A stretch of DNA of 64,000 nucleotides. Origin: JAUZRW01 sp034437755. Lineage in GTDB: Bacteria > Chloroflexota > Anaerolineae > Aggregatilineales > Phototrophicaceae. The notes under the pieces were generated by a model that worked only from the letters and a program-made list of their open reading frames with translations, was not told the origin of the DNA and made no database searches. Position numbers and translations under genes: made by a program. The first letter of the stretch is position 1. Every line of letters starts with the position of its first letter. The stretch is taken from NCBI GenBank assembly GCA_034437755.1, contig DAOTTV010000061.1, forward strand, positions 1-64,000, read 5' to 3'. Shown in pieces: positions 24,064-33,125 of the stretch.

Positions 24064-25818
24064 TTGTCATTAACCAATCGTGATATTGCCCAAATATTTG
24101 AAAACATCGCCGACATCTTAGAAATTCAAGGCGAATCGCGCTTTCGCTTCTTGTCCTATCGCCGCGCCGCCGAGACAATCAGCGAACTCCAGCGCGATTT
24201 GCGCGCCCATGCCGCGGACGGCACCTTGCAAGACCTGCCCGGCATCGGCAAAGCGATCGCGGATAAGATCGAAGAATTGCTGGAGACCGGTCAACTAGGT
24301 TACTACGAAAAGCGCAAAGCCGAAGTCCCGCTAGGCGTGCTAGACATCAAGCGTATCAACGGTGTCGGGCCTAAAAAAGCCAAACTATTCTGGGAAGAAC
24401 TGAACATCACCAGCGTCGAAGCCCTGCAAGAAGCCGCCGAAGCCGGTCAATTACGCCAGCTGAGCGGGATGGGCAAGAAGAGCGAACAGAAAATCATCGA
24501 CGGCATCCAAGCCCTCAAACGACGAAGCGGACGCATGCCGATCGGGCGTGCCAAGCCCGAAGCTGAGCGTATTCTCAGCGCCTTACTCGCCCTGCCCGAC
24601 GCGAAAGAAGGCGTGATCGCTGGCAGTTTGCGCCGGGGACGCGACACCATCGGCGATGTCGATATTTTGATCGCCAGCGACCATGCCGAGCCGATCATGA
24701 CCGCCTTTGTAGCGATGGACGGCATCGCGCGCGTATTGGGTCAGGGCGCGACTAAAAGCTCAGTCGAGCTGAACAGCGGCTTGCAGGTCGATGTGCGTGT
24801 CCTGCCAGCGTACAAGTGGGGCACCGCCTTGCAGTACTTCACCGGCAGTCAGGCGCATAACGTCAAGATTCGCGAGATTGCGCGACAACAGGGCTACTCG
24901 CTGAACGAAGATGCGCTACGTCCACTAGACGAGGATGGCAATATCAGCGAAGACGAGCGCGAGTATCGTTACTTTGAGCATGAGGCGGATCTCTACGAGG
25001 CGCTCGGCTTGCGCTGGATTCCGCCTGAACTGCGCGAGGATGCGGGCGAAATTGAACAGGCGCGGCAAGCCGCCCTACCGCGCTTGATCGAAATCGAGCA
25101 GATACGCGGTGACCTGCACATGCACACGACCTATAGCGATGGCAAGCTCTCGATTCGGGAGATGGCGCACGCCGCCCGCCAGCGAGGGCGACAATATGTC
25201 GTCATCACCGATCACTCGCAGGCATCGGCGCAGGCCGGCGGGTTATCACCGGCGGATGTCCGTGCCCAACAAGCCGAAGTGCGCCGGATTAACGCCGAGA
25301 TGGGCGAAGATTTCCACGTATTGCACGGCACCGAGATGGACATCAAGCCCGATGGCACGCTCGACTTCGACGACGCGCTCCTCCGTGAGCTGGATTTCGT
25401 GGTAGCATCTCTGCATTTCAGCCTTCAGCAAGATCAAGACCAGATCATGACACGCTTGCTGACTGCGATCCGCAACCCACACGTTGATTGTATCGCCCAC
25501 TTGACCGGACGCTTGATCGGCAAACGTGATCCAGCTAAGGTCGATATTGATGTGATCATCCGCGAAGCCGTCGCCCATAATACCTTGCTGGAAATCAACG
25601 CTAATCCGGCACGATTGGACATCAACGCCGAATATGCGCGCATGGCAACCCGCCAAGGCGTGACGCTCGCCATCAACACCGATGCTCATAGCGATCACGA
25701 TATGGACACCTTGCCGTATGGCATCCTCACGGCGCGGCGCGGTTGGGTCGAGCCGGAGCAGGTAATCAACACCTGGGATTACGCACAGTTCACGGCGTGG
25801 CTCAGTCAACATGGGTGA
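24064..25818 (+). CDS. polX: Family X DNA polymerase with PHP domain (PolX)
   Basis: A 584-residue repair polymerase. The N-terminal helix-hairpin-helix 8-kDa domain spans about residues 1-145 (DLPGIGKAIADKI, INGVGPKKAKLFWEEL, LSGMGKKSEQKI). The nucleotidyltransferase palm has GSLRRGRDTIGDVDILI, with the catalytic aspartates in GDVD and QVDVRV (about 179-245). The C-terminal PHP domain (about 342-570) begins RGDLHMHTTYSDG and has ITDHS and later metal-binding His/Asp residues, giving 3'-5' exonuclease and AP-site activities in known members. The start codon is TTG behind GAGAG. It is divergent from the trp operon. TATACT at 24016-24021 is a possible -10. Confidence 0.94.
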   Translation: MSLTNRDIAQIFENIADILEIQGESRFRFLSYRRAAETISELQRDLRAHAADGTLQDLPGIGKAIADKIEELLETGQLGYYEKRKAEVPLGVLDIKRINGVGPKKAKLFWEELNITSVEALQEAAEAGQLRQLSGMGKKSEQKIIDGIQALKRRSGRMPIGRAKPEAERILSALLALPDAKEGVIAGSLRRGRDTIGDVDILIASDHAEPIMTAFVAMDGIARVLGQGATKSSVELNSGLQVDVRVLPAYKWGTALQYFTGSQAHNVKIREIARQQGYSLNEDALRPLDEDGNISEDEREYRYFEHEADLYEALGLRWIPPELREDAGEIEQARQAALPRLIEIEQIRGDLHMHTTYSDGKLSIREMAHAARQRGRQYVVITDHSQASAQAGGLSPADVRAQQAEVRRINAEMGEDFHVLHGTEMDIKPDGTLDFDDALLRELDFVVASLHFSLQQDQDQIMTRLLTAIRNPHVDCIAHLTGRLIGKRDPAKVDIDVIIREAVAHNTLLEINANPARLDINAEYARMATRQGVTLAINTDAHSDHDMDTLPYGILTARRGWVEPEQVINTWDYAQFTAWLSQHG

Positions 25819-25878
25819 TTGACCGACGCTGAGTGTGATTTATCGGCGTTTCGCGTTAGGATAAAGAGTGAATGAGCA

Positions 25879-25897
25879 TGGGCGTAGGCTACGCCCA
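25879..25897 (+). terminator. Hairpin downstream of polX
   Basis: TGGGCGTA (25879-25886) pairs perfectly with TACGCCCA (25890-25897) around a three-base loop, 60 bases after the polX stop. No U-run follows. It may end polX transcription or simply be an intergenic palindrome. Confidence 0.45.
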
Positions 25898-25940
25898 GCT
25901 ACACACTGATTTGATTTCATAACGGCGAGAGGATGCCGCG

Positions 25941-26747
25941 ATGACTGACAAGACACAATTGCCATACGATGACGACGCGACCGATAAGCCCGATCAGCGT
26001 AAGACGCGCACACCCTTCAACGAAGATACCGAAGCGACGCGCAAACGACAGACGCGAAGCCTCGACAAAGCGCCGGGAACAGGGCACGTACACGCGCGCA
26101 CGCCCGACGAGGCAACAGCGACAAGTGGCCAGCAAGCACCGATCGGCTATAGCAAACGTCCACCGCGCCGTGGACGCGCCCGCCAACGACGCGATCAACG
26201 CGGGGCGCTCTATCTGCCGTGGTGGTCGATTGCCGTGATGCTGGTCGCCGTGTTCGTCGTCTCAGGGGGGTTGGTAGGGATCGTGTATTTGCTGGGTAAT
26301 ACGGGCACAATCGGCGCTGAACCGACACCGATCATTCGCATTGTCACCGCCGCGCCGACGCGCTTCGTCCCGCCTGAACAAGCCGTACAACAACCGACAT
26401 CGGTCGCACCAGCGACGGTTGTGATTGCCGGTGGCGAAGTGCCGGATCAACTCGCACTAGCAGGCCCCACGCTCGAACCGATCGTCTTTACGCCGACACC
26501 GGCGGCGGTGAGAGTCGGCGGTCAGATTTTGGTCGAAGGCGTGGACGAGCAAATGCTGAACGTGCGCGATCGACCGACGATTCGCGATAGCTCCGTGCTG
26601 TTCCGAGCGGATGAAGGCGCGCGTTTCGACGTGGTTGCCGGCCCCGAACAGGCTGATGGCTTCACATGGTGGCGCATCCAAGACCCGACTAACAGCGGAC
26701 GAAGCGGTTGGGCCGTGTCGAACTATCTGCAAGCACAGGGCGAGTAG
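25941..26747 (+). CDS. Membrane-anchored SH3b-domain protein
   Basis: A 268-residue protein. Residues 1 to about 92 are a polar, strongly basic cytoplasmic region (PRRGRARQRRDQR). One membrane helix follows (about 94-117, WWSIAVMLVAVFVVSGGLVGIVYLL), then a Pro/Thr/Ala-rich spacer. The C-terminal bacterial SH3 domain (about 197-267) shows LNVRDRPTIRDSSVL, FTWWRIQD and GWAVSNYLQ. Such domains often bind cell-wall or surface ligands, but the ligand is unknown. It starts 122 bases after polX and converges on the methyltransferase gene. Confidence 0.8.
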   Translation: MTDKTQLPYDDDATDKPDQRKTRTPFNEDTEATRKRQTRSLDKAPGTGHVHARTPDEATATSGQQAPIGYSKRPPRRGRARQRRDQRGALYLPWWSIAVMLVAVFVVSGGLVGIVYLLGNTGTIGAEPTPIIRIVTAAPTRFVPPEQAVQQPTSVAPATVVIAGGEVPDQLALAGPTLEPIVFTPTPAAVRVGGQILVEGVDEQMLNVRDRPTIRDSSVLFRADEGARFDVVAGPEQADGFTWWRIQDPTNSGRSGWAVSNYLQAQGE

Positions 26748-26752
26748 CGTCA

Positions 26753-27958
26753 TCAGTAGACGCGCACCAACAAGCCCTTGAGATACTCGCCCTCTGGGAA
26801 CGTGAGGGCAACCGGATGATCCGGCCCCGCGCCCAAATGCTGGACGATCTGCCCTTGTCGCCCGCTATCTGCCAGCGCACCGAACACGATCTTCTGGAAC
26901 AGATCACGATCGACCGCGCCCGAACATGAGAATGTGAGCAAATACCCGCCTGCTCTCACCAGCTTGAAGGCGTTCAGGTTGATGTCTTTGTAACCGCGTG
27001 AGGCACGCTTGATCTGACGTTTACTGTGTGCGAACTTGGGTGGGTCAAGCACGATGACATCGTGCTGTTCGCCGCGCTTGACTGCATCGCGCAAGTACTC
27101 GAACACATCCGCCTGTACGAAGCTCACATCGCGCATATCCCACCCATTTGACTCATACGTGTGTTGCGCAAGTTTCAGCGCATCTTCCGAGCTATCGACG
27201 TTCGTCACGGGGACGGCTGACATCAAGCCGAAGCCACCCGAAAAGCAGAACGTGTTCAAGACGCTCGCCGTCTCAAGGTCGAGATCGGGGCGCGTGGTCA
27301 ACTGTGCCATCAGCATTTGATTATCGACCTGATCGAGATAATAGCCGGTCTTATGCCCGTTACGGATGTCTACAAAGCGAAACAGATTGTGATTGCGAAA
27401 GTTGACAATCTCCGGCGGTTCATCGCCCCACAGTACGCCCCGTTCTTCAGATAAGCCTTCGCGCCCGCGCACGTCAACGTCACTGCGTTCATACACGCCT
27501 TTGATCGGCATCCCCGCTTGCTCGAACAACTCGACCAATAATTGCGCGAGCCACTGCTTATGCTGGTCGATGTACAGCGTCAATGCCTGTAGCACCAGAT
27601 AATCGGCATAGCGATCGACAATCAAGCCCGGCAGGTAATCGTTCTCGGCGTTCACGATGCGGTTACCCATGTGATACTGCACGGACGGATAGCGCATGGT
27701 GATCGCACGCTGTAGCCGCTCGCGCCACCATTGTTCGTCGATCGTTTCGTCGCGCCATGTCATAATACGTACCTGAATTTGCGATTGGCTGTTCCAGTAG
27801 CCACGCCCGAGGAATTGCCCGTTGTGGTCGATCACCGTTACGATGGCGCCATCGTCGGCATTCTCGGCTTTGGCAATTGCCCCGCTGAACACCCACGGAT
27901 GCCGGTTGACGATCGGTTTACTACGTCCCTTGCGGATGGTGATGATGCCCTGTGTCAT
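26753..27958 (-). CDS. rlmI: Class I rRNA large subunit methyltransferase (RlmI-like)
   Basis: Predicted SAM-dependent m5C methyltransferase of 23S rRNA (C1962 in E. coli). I chose the ATG at 27958 (MTQGIITIRKGRSK) over a start 19 codons earlier. Residues 1 to about 75 form the PUA domain (HPWVFSGAI, FLGRGYWN). The middle EEHI-like region has YLPGLIVDRY. The Rossmann methyltransferase has VLNTFCFSGGFGL, the Asp of NVDSSEDAL, and VLDPPKFAHSK with FSCSG carrying the catalytic-type Cys. The 401 residues match the family. It converges on the SH3b gene. Confidence 0.9.
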   Translation of the reverse strand: MTQGIITIRKGRSKPIVNRHPWVFSGAIAKAENADDGAIVTVIDHNGQFLGRGYWNSQSQIQVRIMTWRDETIDEQWWRERLQRAITMRYPSVQYHMGNRIVNAENDYLPGLIVDRYADYLVLQALTLYIDQHKQWLAQLLVELFEQAGMPIKGVYERSDVDVRGREGLSEERGVLWGDEPPEIVNFRNHNLFRFVDIRNGHKTGYYLDQVDNQMLMAQLTTRPDLDLETASVLNTFCFSGGFGLMSAVPVTNVDSSEDALKLAQHTYESNGWDMRDVSFVQADVFEYLRDAVKRGEQHDVIVLDPPKFAHSKRQIKRASRGYKDINLNAFKLVRAGGYLLTFSCSGAVDRDLFQKIVFGALADSGRQGQIVQHLGAGPDHPVALTFPEGEYLKGLLVRVY

Positions 27959-28045
27959 GGTGCTTACTCCATAAATGCAAACCGGCGCAACATAGCGCGC
28001 CGATCGTTCGATCAAATCAGGAATGAATGATAAATTATAGCATGC

Positions 28046-30322
28046 TCAGAGCATCGCCCGTAGGTCATCTTCGCTGATGATTGGCACGCCGAGTTTGTCG
28101 GCTTTATCAGCCTTGCTACCGGGACTCACGCCGACCACGACATAATCGGTCTTCTTGCTGACGCTACTGGTGACCTTACCGCCGTGTGCTTCGATCAGGT
28201 CTTTGACTTCATCACGGGTGACACTCATCGACCCTGTTAACACGAACTTGAGACCGTCAAGGGCTGTACTCGCCGGTGTCTGCTCCTCTGCCTGCATGTT
28301 GACTCCCGCCCTACGCATCTTCGCGATTATCACCTGATGATGCTCGTCTGCGAACCAATCGACAATATTACGGACGATGATCGCGCCAATACCCTCGATG
28401 CTCATCAGCGGTTTGACAGCCGTCATGAGCGTATCGAGTTTTTCAGCCATATCAGCAGGCGTTGGGGCATCGGCGTGTGCAATCTCTAAAATCGGCTTGA
28501 GCAAACGCGCGAGTTTCTTCTCGACATCGGCGGAGTCGATGTAACGCGGCGCGAGTTCAACCAGCGGATTGAGCAGGCGCAGGCGTGCTTTCTTGACATC
28601 TGGCAATTGCCCCTCTAGCTGGCTTTCAGTCCGGGCGAAAGGCTGGATGAGCGCGACAAAATCAGCCTCAGCCTGTTTGACCTGTGATGAAAGCGCGAGC
28701 AGGGCATCCATTGTGTGGAAGCGTTCTGTCAGGAAACCGGCAACAGTCATCCCCACGCCCTCGATGCCCAGAGACGCGATGAGTTGCGTCAACGGTCGCC
28801 CCTTAGCATTGTCGATCGCCGTCAGCAGATTCTCGACTTTCTTCTCGCCAAAGCCTTCTAGCGCCTCAATGGGGTCAGCTTGCAGGTAAAAAATATCGGC
28901 TTCATCCTGTACCAGATTCGCATCAATCAGGGCTTGGATTGTCTGCGGCCCCATCCCGTCGATGTCCATTGCCCCGCGCGAGACGAAGAACTCCAGACTA
29001 CGGAACACGCGCTCTGGGCAGGTTGGATTGGGACAAAAGAGATCGACCGCCCCCCGCGGACGTACCAATTCTGTCGCGCAGAATGGGCAGGTAGTCGGCG
29101 GTGTGATCACTTCTTCATCGCCTGTGCGCGCCCCCAACACCGGCCCGATTACATACGGGATCACATCACCTGAGCGTTTAATCACCACGCGGTCGTAGCG
29201 GCGCACGTCCAGTTGCTCGATGAGATCATAATTGTGCAAGCTAGCATTGCTGACTGTCACGCCACCGATGTAGACCGGATCAAGCTGGGCTGTAGGCGTT
29301 ACTTTGCCGGTGCGCCCGATGTTGATCGTCACACCCTGCAAGGTGGTCGTGGCTTCCTCAGCCGGGAACTTGTAGGCGGTTGTCCCGCGCGGGTCTTTGC
29401 CGACCACGCCCAATTCGCGTTGGAGCGCGAGATCGTTGATTTTGATCACCAGTCCGTCAATCTCGAATGCTAGCGCATCGCGCTGGGCTTCCCACGCATC
29501 CAGACGCGCAATCACCCCCGCTAGATCGTCATAGTGTGTCGCCTGCGGTACGGTATGAAAGCCCATCATCTGTAAGTAATGCAACACATCCTGCTCAGTC
29601 GCCAGCGATACCCCTTCACTGGCGACAATGCTGTAGATAAACGCCGTCAATGGACGCTCGGCAGTAATGCGCGAGTCTTTTTGCTTCAGGCTACCGGATG
29701 CCGCATTGCGTGCATTGACGAAGCGCGTCAGGCCCCGCGCTTCTTGTTCGCGGTTGAGCGCGTCGAAATCTTGCTTCAAGAACAGCACTTCACCCCGCAC
29801 GACGAGCCGTTGTGGCGGCGCTTGGTCGCTCTCAGGATTCGCAGGGATACGCAGAGGCACCGTGTTGACTGTACGGATATTGGCGGTCACGTCGTCGCCC
29901 ATCTCGCCGTTACCACGAGTCGCGGCGCGTGTCAGCACGCCGACCTCATAGGTGATGACGATCGATAGACCATCGAGTTTGGGCTGGAGTACGTAATCAA
30001 GCGTGACGTTATCCGGTAGGAGCTTGCGATTGCGCGTTTCCCATGCCCGCAATTCCTCAGGAGTGAAGGCATTCGCCAGACTGAGAATCGACGCGGGATG
30101 CTCGACTTTTGGGAAGTCACTATCGAGATCACTGCCGACCCGTTGCGTGGGTGAGTCAGGCGTGCGTAAATCAGGATGATCGGCTTCGATCTGCACGAGT
30201 TCATGATAGAGCTGGTCATATTCTGCATCCGTGATGATCGGATCATTCAGGACATGATAGCGATAGATATGCTCGTTCAATTCATCGCGCAAGTCTTTCG
30301 CGCGGTCAGCGGCGTTGCTCAT
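28046..30322 (-). CDS. ligA: NAD+-dependent DNA ligase with enlarged HhH region
   Basis: Seals nicks in replication and repair. The adenylation motif PKLDGLSI lies at about residues 113-120. The OB-fold follows, then a four-Cys zinc finger (CPFCATEL and FCPNPTCP, about 412-440), HhH repeats and a C-terminal BRCT domain (about 682-758, LKFVLTGSMSV). At 758 residues it exceeds the usual ~670. The excess is a stretch between about 560 and 655, inserted in the HhH domain and rich in Leu, Ala and charged residues (helical). The start lies just before a short gap to the recombinase-like gene. Confidence 0.95.
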   Translation of the reverse strand: MSNAADRAKDLRDELNEHIYRYHVLNDPIITDAEYDQLYHELVQIEADHPDLRTPDSPTQRVGSDLDSDFPKVEHPASILSLANAFTPEELRAWETRNRKLLPDNVTLDYVLQPKLDGLSIVITYEVGVLTRAATRGNGEMGDDVTANIRTVNTVPLRIPANPESDQAPPQRLVVRGEVLFLKQDFDALNREQEARGLTRFVNARNAASGSLKQKDSRITAERPLTAFIYSIVASEGVSLATEQDVLHYLQMMGFHTVPQATHYDDLAGVIARLDAWEAQRDALAFEIDGLVIKINDLALQRELGVVGKDPRGTTAYKFPAEEATTTLQGVTINIGRTGKVTPTAQLDPVYIGGVTVSNASLHNYDLIEQLDVRRYDRVVIKRSGDVIPYVIGPVLGARTGDEEVITPPTTCPFCATELVRPRGAVDLFCPNPTCPERVFRSLEFFVSRGAMDIDGMGPQTIQALIDANLVQDEADIFYLQADPIEALEGFGEKKVENLLTAIDNAKGRPLTQLIASLGIEGVGMTVAGFLTERFHTMDALLALSSQVKQAEADFVALIQPFARTESQLEGQLPDVKKARLRLLNPLVELAPRYIDSADVEKKLARLLKPILEIAHADAPTPADMAEKLDTLMTAVKPLMSIEGIGAIIVRNIVDWFADEHHQVIIAKMRRAGVNMQAEEQTPASTALDGLKFVLTGSMSVTRDEVKDLIEAHGGKVTSSVSKKTDYVVVGVSPGSKADKADKLGVPIISEDDLRAML

Positions 30323-30349
30323 CGATAATTTTTATCACTCCTGATTGGC

Positions 30350-31297
30350 TTAGCTCACTTCGGAATTTTCAGTTTTGACCTGATGTGCCACCAGACGACG
30401 AATTTTGTTGCTGGTCTCATACCAACTGGTCTGGCTCAAGCCCATTTTCTCGCGGATACGGTCTTCTTCGGTGCCCTGTCGCGTCTCGCGCACGCCCATT
30501 GTCCAGCGCATGACCTCAAACGAGAGCTTGAAGGGAATATCAGCGGCTTTGCCCAGATCGGTGAGGATATACTCCAGATTACGGGTCGTACAGGTGAAAA
30601 TCGTGTCTTTTGGCGCGTACTGATCGAGATAGGCATCCAGCAGGGACAGAATATCCGGTGTAAGCGTGATGCGTCGTTCTTTGTAGATATTCTTGCGCTT
30701 ATGACGAATCATCAGCACGGGATGCTCAGGATTGGTGCGGTCAATGTCTTTCAGCGTCAGGCGACCGGCCTCACTTTTCTTGATGCCCGTCTGCAACAAT
30801 AACTGAAAGAGAAAGGCTGGTCGCGAGTCGTGGTCATCGCCTTTTTTCCACATTGCGGCGGTAGCGATGATGTCTTGTACCTGTTGCTGGTCTAGTACCT
30901 TGCTCAAGGGGGCGGGGCCTGATCGCTGGAGCACGGCGGCAGAGGGATCATGCGGGATCGCGTTCACCAAGCGCAACCACTTGAAATATACTTTGAGGCT
31001 CGTCACACGGCGGGCATAGGTCTTGCGACTGCACGAGACCCCGCGATCATGCTCCATCCATTGCAGGTACGCGTTCAGCTTCGTCGTAGTGTATTCCCCC
31101 ACGGGAATCTCATCACCAGTATAGTCTGCCAGCAACTTCATATCGCTGATGAAGGCTTTAATCGTATGCTGGGACTTGCCCTCTTTCGTCAAATACCGTT
31201 TGAAATGGTCATACGTCGCGCCGATTGGCGTGTGTTTGCTGATCTCATCTTGCGATGAAGGCTGTGACGGAAATAAGGGAAGTTGCTTGTTAGCCAT
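30350..31297 (-). CDS. Tyrosine-recombinase-fold protein with altered catalytic residues
   Basis: From the ATG at 31297 (MANKQLPLFPSQ) it has 315 residues, with an N-terminal SAM-like core-binding domain (about 20-110) and a C-terminal integrase fold. The box I Arg is Lys (LLLQTGIKKSEAGRL). The HxxR of box II reads FEVMRW, so the His is lost but the Arg stays. A Tyr occurs in SQTSWYETSN near the end, displaced from the usual nucleophile spacing. Lys of HKRKN is present. It may bind DNA without recombining it. No att sites or cargo are seen. In-frame starts up to 30 codons upstream exist, but the PLFPSQ start reads best. Confidence 0.75.
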   Translation of the reverse strand: MANKQLPLFPSQPSSQDEISKHTPIGATYDHFKRYLTKEGKSQHTIKAFISDMKLLADYTGDEIPVGEYTTTKLNAYLQWMEHDRGVSCSRKTYARRVTSLKVYFKWLRLVNAIPHDPSAAVLQRSGPAPLSKVLDQQQVQDIIATAAMWKKGDDHDSRPAFLFQLLLQTGIKKSEAGRLTLKDIDRTNPEHPVLMIRHKRKNIYKERRITLTPDILSLLDAYLDQYAPKDTIFTCTTRNLEYILTDLGKAADIPFKLSFEVMRWTMGVRETRQGTEEDRIREKMGLSQTSWYETSNKIRRLVAHQVKTENSEVS

Positions 31298-31380
31298 CGA
31301 TAACACCACTTTCCTGAACACCCACAAGTCATGCTGATTATAGCTCATTTGTTTAAGATGAGGCAAGTCACTGCTTTTGA

Positions 31381-31409
31381 TAGACAAACCAGCTCCGCTT
31401 TGCTATAGT
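31381..31409 (+). promoter_or_regulatory. Promoter of the first sulfotransferase gene
   Basis: TAGACA (31381-31386) and TATAGT (31404-31409) are separated by 17 bases. A transcript would start near 31416, downstream of a GTG at 31408. That rules the GTG out and favours the ATG at 31444 as start of the gene. Confidence 0.65.
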
Positions 31410-31443
31410 GGCACCCGATTACTTAGCGACCGACTGCGATGAT

Positions 31444-32277
31444 ATGATGCTTCTTGTGCTACATATTCCTAAAACCGGCGGGTCAACCATGAAGCCCGTC
31501 ATCGACTGGAATTATAAAGACCAGACCAAACACATCAGCTTCCATGCCGATGTGACGCGCTTTGAGCAATTACCTGATGCACAGAAGCGGGCGTATGCGT
31601 GCATCACGGGGCAAATTTACTACGGCTTTCATCGCAATATCCCCGACCCTTGCCAGTACATCACGATGCTACGCCATCCGATTGATCGTCTCTTATCGCA
31701 ATATTATTACATGGCTGTCCGGCAGAAGCGTCTCGGTGAAACTGTCAGCCAGATGAGCATCGAAGAGTATGTCGCATATGAGCCGTTTCAAGCCTATACC
31801 CAGTTGAATTTGATCGCTGGCGGCGAGACAATTGAGGATGCGCTGAAGCGTGATCTAGCGGATGATGCGATCGACATCGCCATGCAAAATATCGAACGCG
31901 ACTTTGTCACGGTGGGCTTTATGGAGCAGTACGACGAGTCGCTCGTGCTGATGAAGCACGCCCTCGGTTGGCAACGCGCCTTCTATAGCCGATCGAATAT
32001 CAATCGCCAGCGCAAGTACTTCGACGACTTGCCCACTGCGACTCAGCGTTTCCTCGAGCGGGTTTGTGCGCCAGAAATCGAATTTTATGAGCGAGCGCAG
32101 GCGCACTTCAACGCGCAAATCGAGCAAGCGCGGGCTGAAGGCTGGTTTGACCGAGAACTCACCCGCTTGCAACGGCGGAATCAGCATTTCCAGCGCTTGT
32201 ACAAACTCGCCGAACCGATCCGGCACACGAAAGTCTGGTTTACAATGCGTAAGCTCATCCAACGCATGAGTCAGTAG
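31444..32277 (+). CDS. Sulfotransferase family protein (P-loop, Sulfotransfer_2-like)
   Basis: A 277-residue protein starting MMLLVLHIPKTGGSTM, where IPKTGGST is the PAPS 5'-phosphosulfate-binding loop. MLRHPIDRLLSQYYYM (about residues 75-90) is the 3'-phosphate-binding motif. The family transfers sulfate from PAPS to carbohydrates or other acceptors. The C-terminal ~60 residues are rich in charged helices. The acceptor cannot be read. It converges on a second, different sulfotransferase, overlapping it by seven bases at the 3' ends. Confidence 0.82.
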   Translation: MMLLVLHIPKTGGSTMKPVIDWNYKDQTKHISFHADVTRFEQLPDAQKRAYACITGQIYYGFHRNIPDPCQYITMLRHPIDRLLSQYYYMAVRQKRLGETVSQMSIEEYVAYEPFQAYTQLNLIAGGETIEDALKRDLADDAIDIAMQNIERDFVTVGFMEQYDESLVLMKHALGWQRAFYSRSNINRQRKYFDDLPTATQRFLERVCAPEIEFYERAQAHFNAQIEQARAEGWFDRELTRLQRRNQHFQRLYKLAEPIRHTKVWFTMRKLIQRMSQ

Positions 32278-33125
32278 CCGAGACGCGCCATAACCCCATC
32301 AATTTCAGCCGCGATCAGCGTCTTGTCCGCTGCTGTCAAGCGATCAAATTGAACGGTCGATTGCGCGGGGTTGAGCAAGTCATGGATCGTATCACGACTG
32401 AACCAGTGCTTACCGCCGGGATCACCAAAATATGTGATGCGTTCGCCCTGCGCGTTGACAACTTTCTTCACTTTCAAGCGCAGTTTATCCAGCGCCGGCG
32501 GATCGAGCTGGGCGAACTCAAACATTTGCCCGGCACAAGCAAAAGGTGTCCGTAAGACATCCTCAAACTTGATCTGCATCCAGTTTGGACGCGCCTGCAC
32601 GCGATCATGCAAGAAGGTCATATAGTGTGCGTAAAGGCGAGCGTTCTTCTGCACGCGATGCCCGCGCCGCAACCAGCTTTCAGCCACGGCATAACCATCG
32701 CGTGTGACGACGATCACGTATGTCTCATCGTAGAGCGTTTCTAGCAGGTCGATGAGATACATATCCTGATTGGTGCCTTTGGTACACAAAATCGTCTGCT
32801 CTAATTCCGCGCGGGTGTATTGCTCAGTCTCGTTTTTATAGCGCGCATACACATCATCAATCGCCTGCATCCGATCCTGATAACAACGCGCATCAATCCA
32901 CTGCCCGACCCACTGACGCAAGGGAGACACACGCACCACTGCCTGACCCAGCGCACGATTGAGCAGATTACGGAAGTGATGAGATGATGTCGGGTTGATG
33001 ACCGCACCCATCTCGCCAATAGTTGAGCCCAGCTGTGGGTGCGATTGCAAGATATTCCAGACGATGTTTGTGCCACCTCGCGCGAGACCTAAGACGATCA
33101 CTGCTTTTCGATGGTGTAAGTTCAT
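32271..33125 (-). CDS. Sulfotransferase family protein (Sulfotransfer_3-like)
   Basis: A 284-residue P-loop sulfotransferase with VLGLARGGTNIVWNIL as the 5'-phosphosulfate loop (about residues 10-25) and VVTRDGYAVAESWLRRG as the 3'-phosphate region (about 138-154). The ATG at 33125 overlaps the stop of the lipoyl-type gene (ATGA), so I prefer it to one five codons upstream. It is not a close copy of the neighbouring sulfotransferase. Acceptor unknown; exopolysaccharide or lipid sulfation would be typical. Confidence 0.8.
   Translation of the reverse strand: MNLHHRKAVIVLGLARGGTNIVWNILQSHPQLGSTIGEMGAVINPTSSHHFRNLLNRALGQAVVRVSPLRQWVGQWIDARCYQDRMQAIDDVYARYKNETEQYTRAELEQTILCTKGTNQDMYLIDLLETLYDETYVIVVTRDGYAVAESWLRRGHRVQKNARLYAHYMTFLHDRVQARPNWMQIKFEDVLRTPFACAGQMFEFAQLDPPALDKLRLKVKKVVNAQGERITYFGDPGGKHWFSRDTIHDLLNPAQSTVQFDRLTAADKTLIAAEIDGVMARLGY

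Noticed and set aside
30350..31297. Integrase as evidence of a mobile island
   Set aside because: No attachment-site repeats, tRNA target, cargo genes or compositional change are visible around it, and catalytic residues are altered.
31408..31443. GTG start giving 12 more residues on the first sulfotransferase
   Set aside because: The predicted promoter -10 overlaps the GTG, so the transcript begins downstream. The ATG at 31444 starts the family's usual N-terminus.
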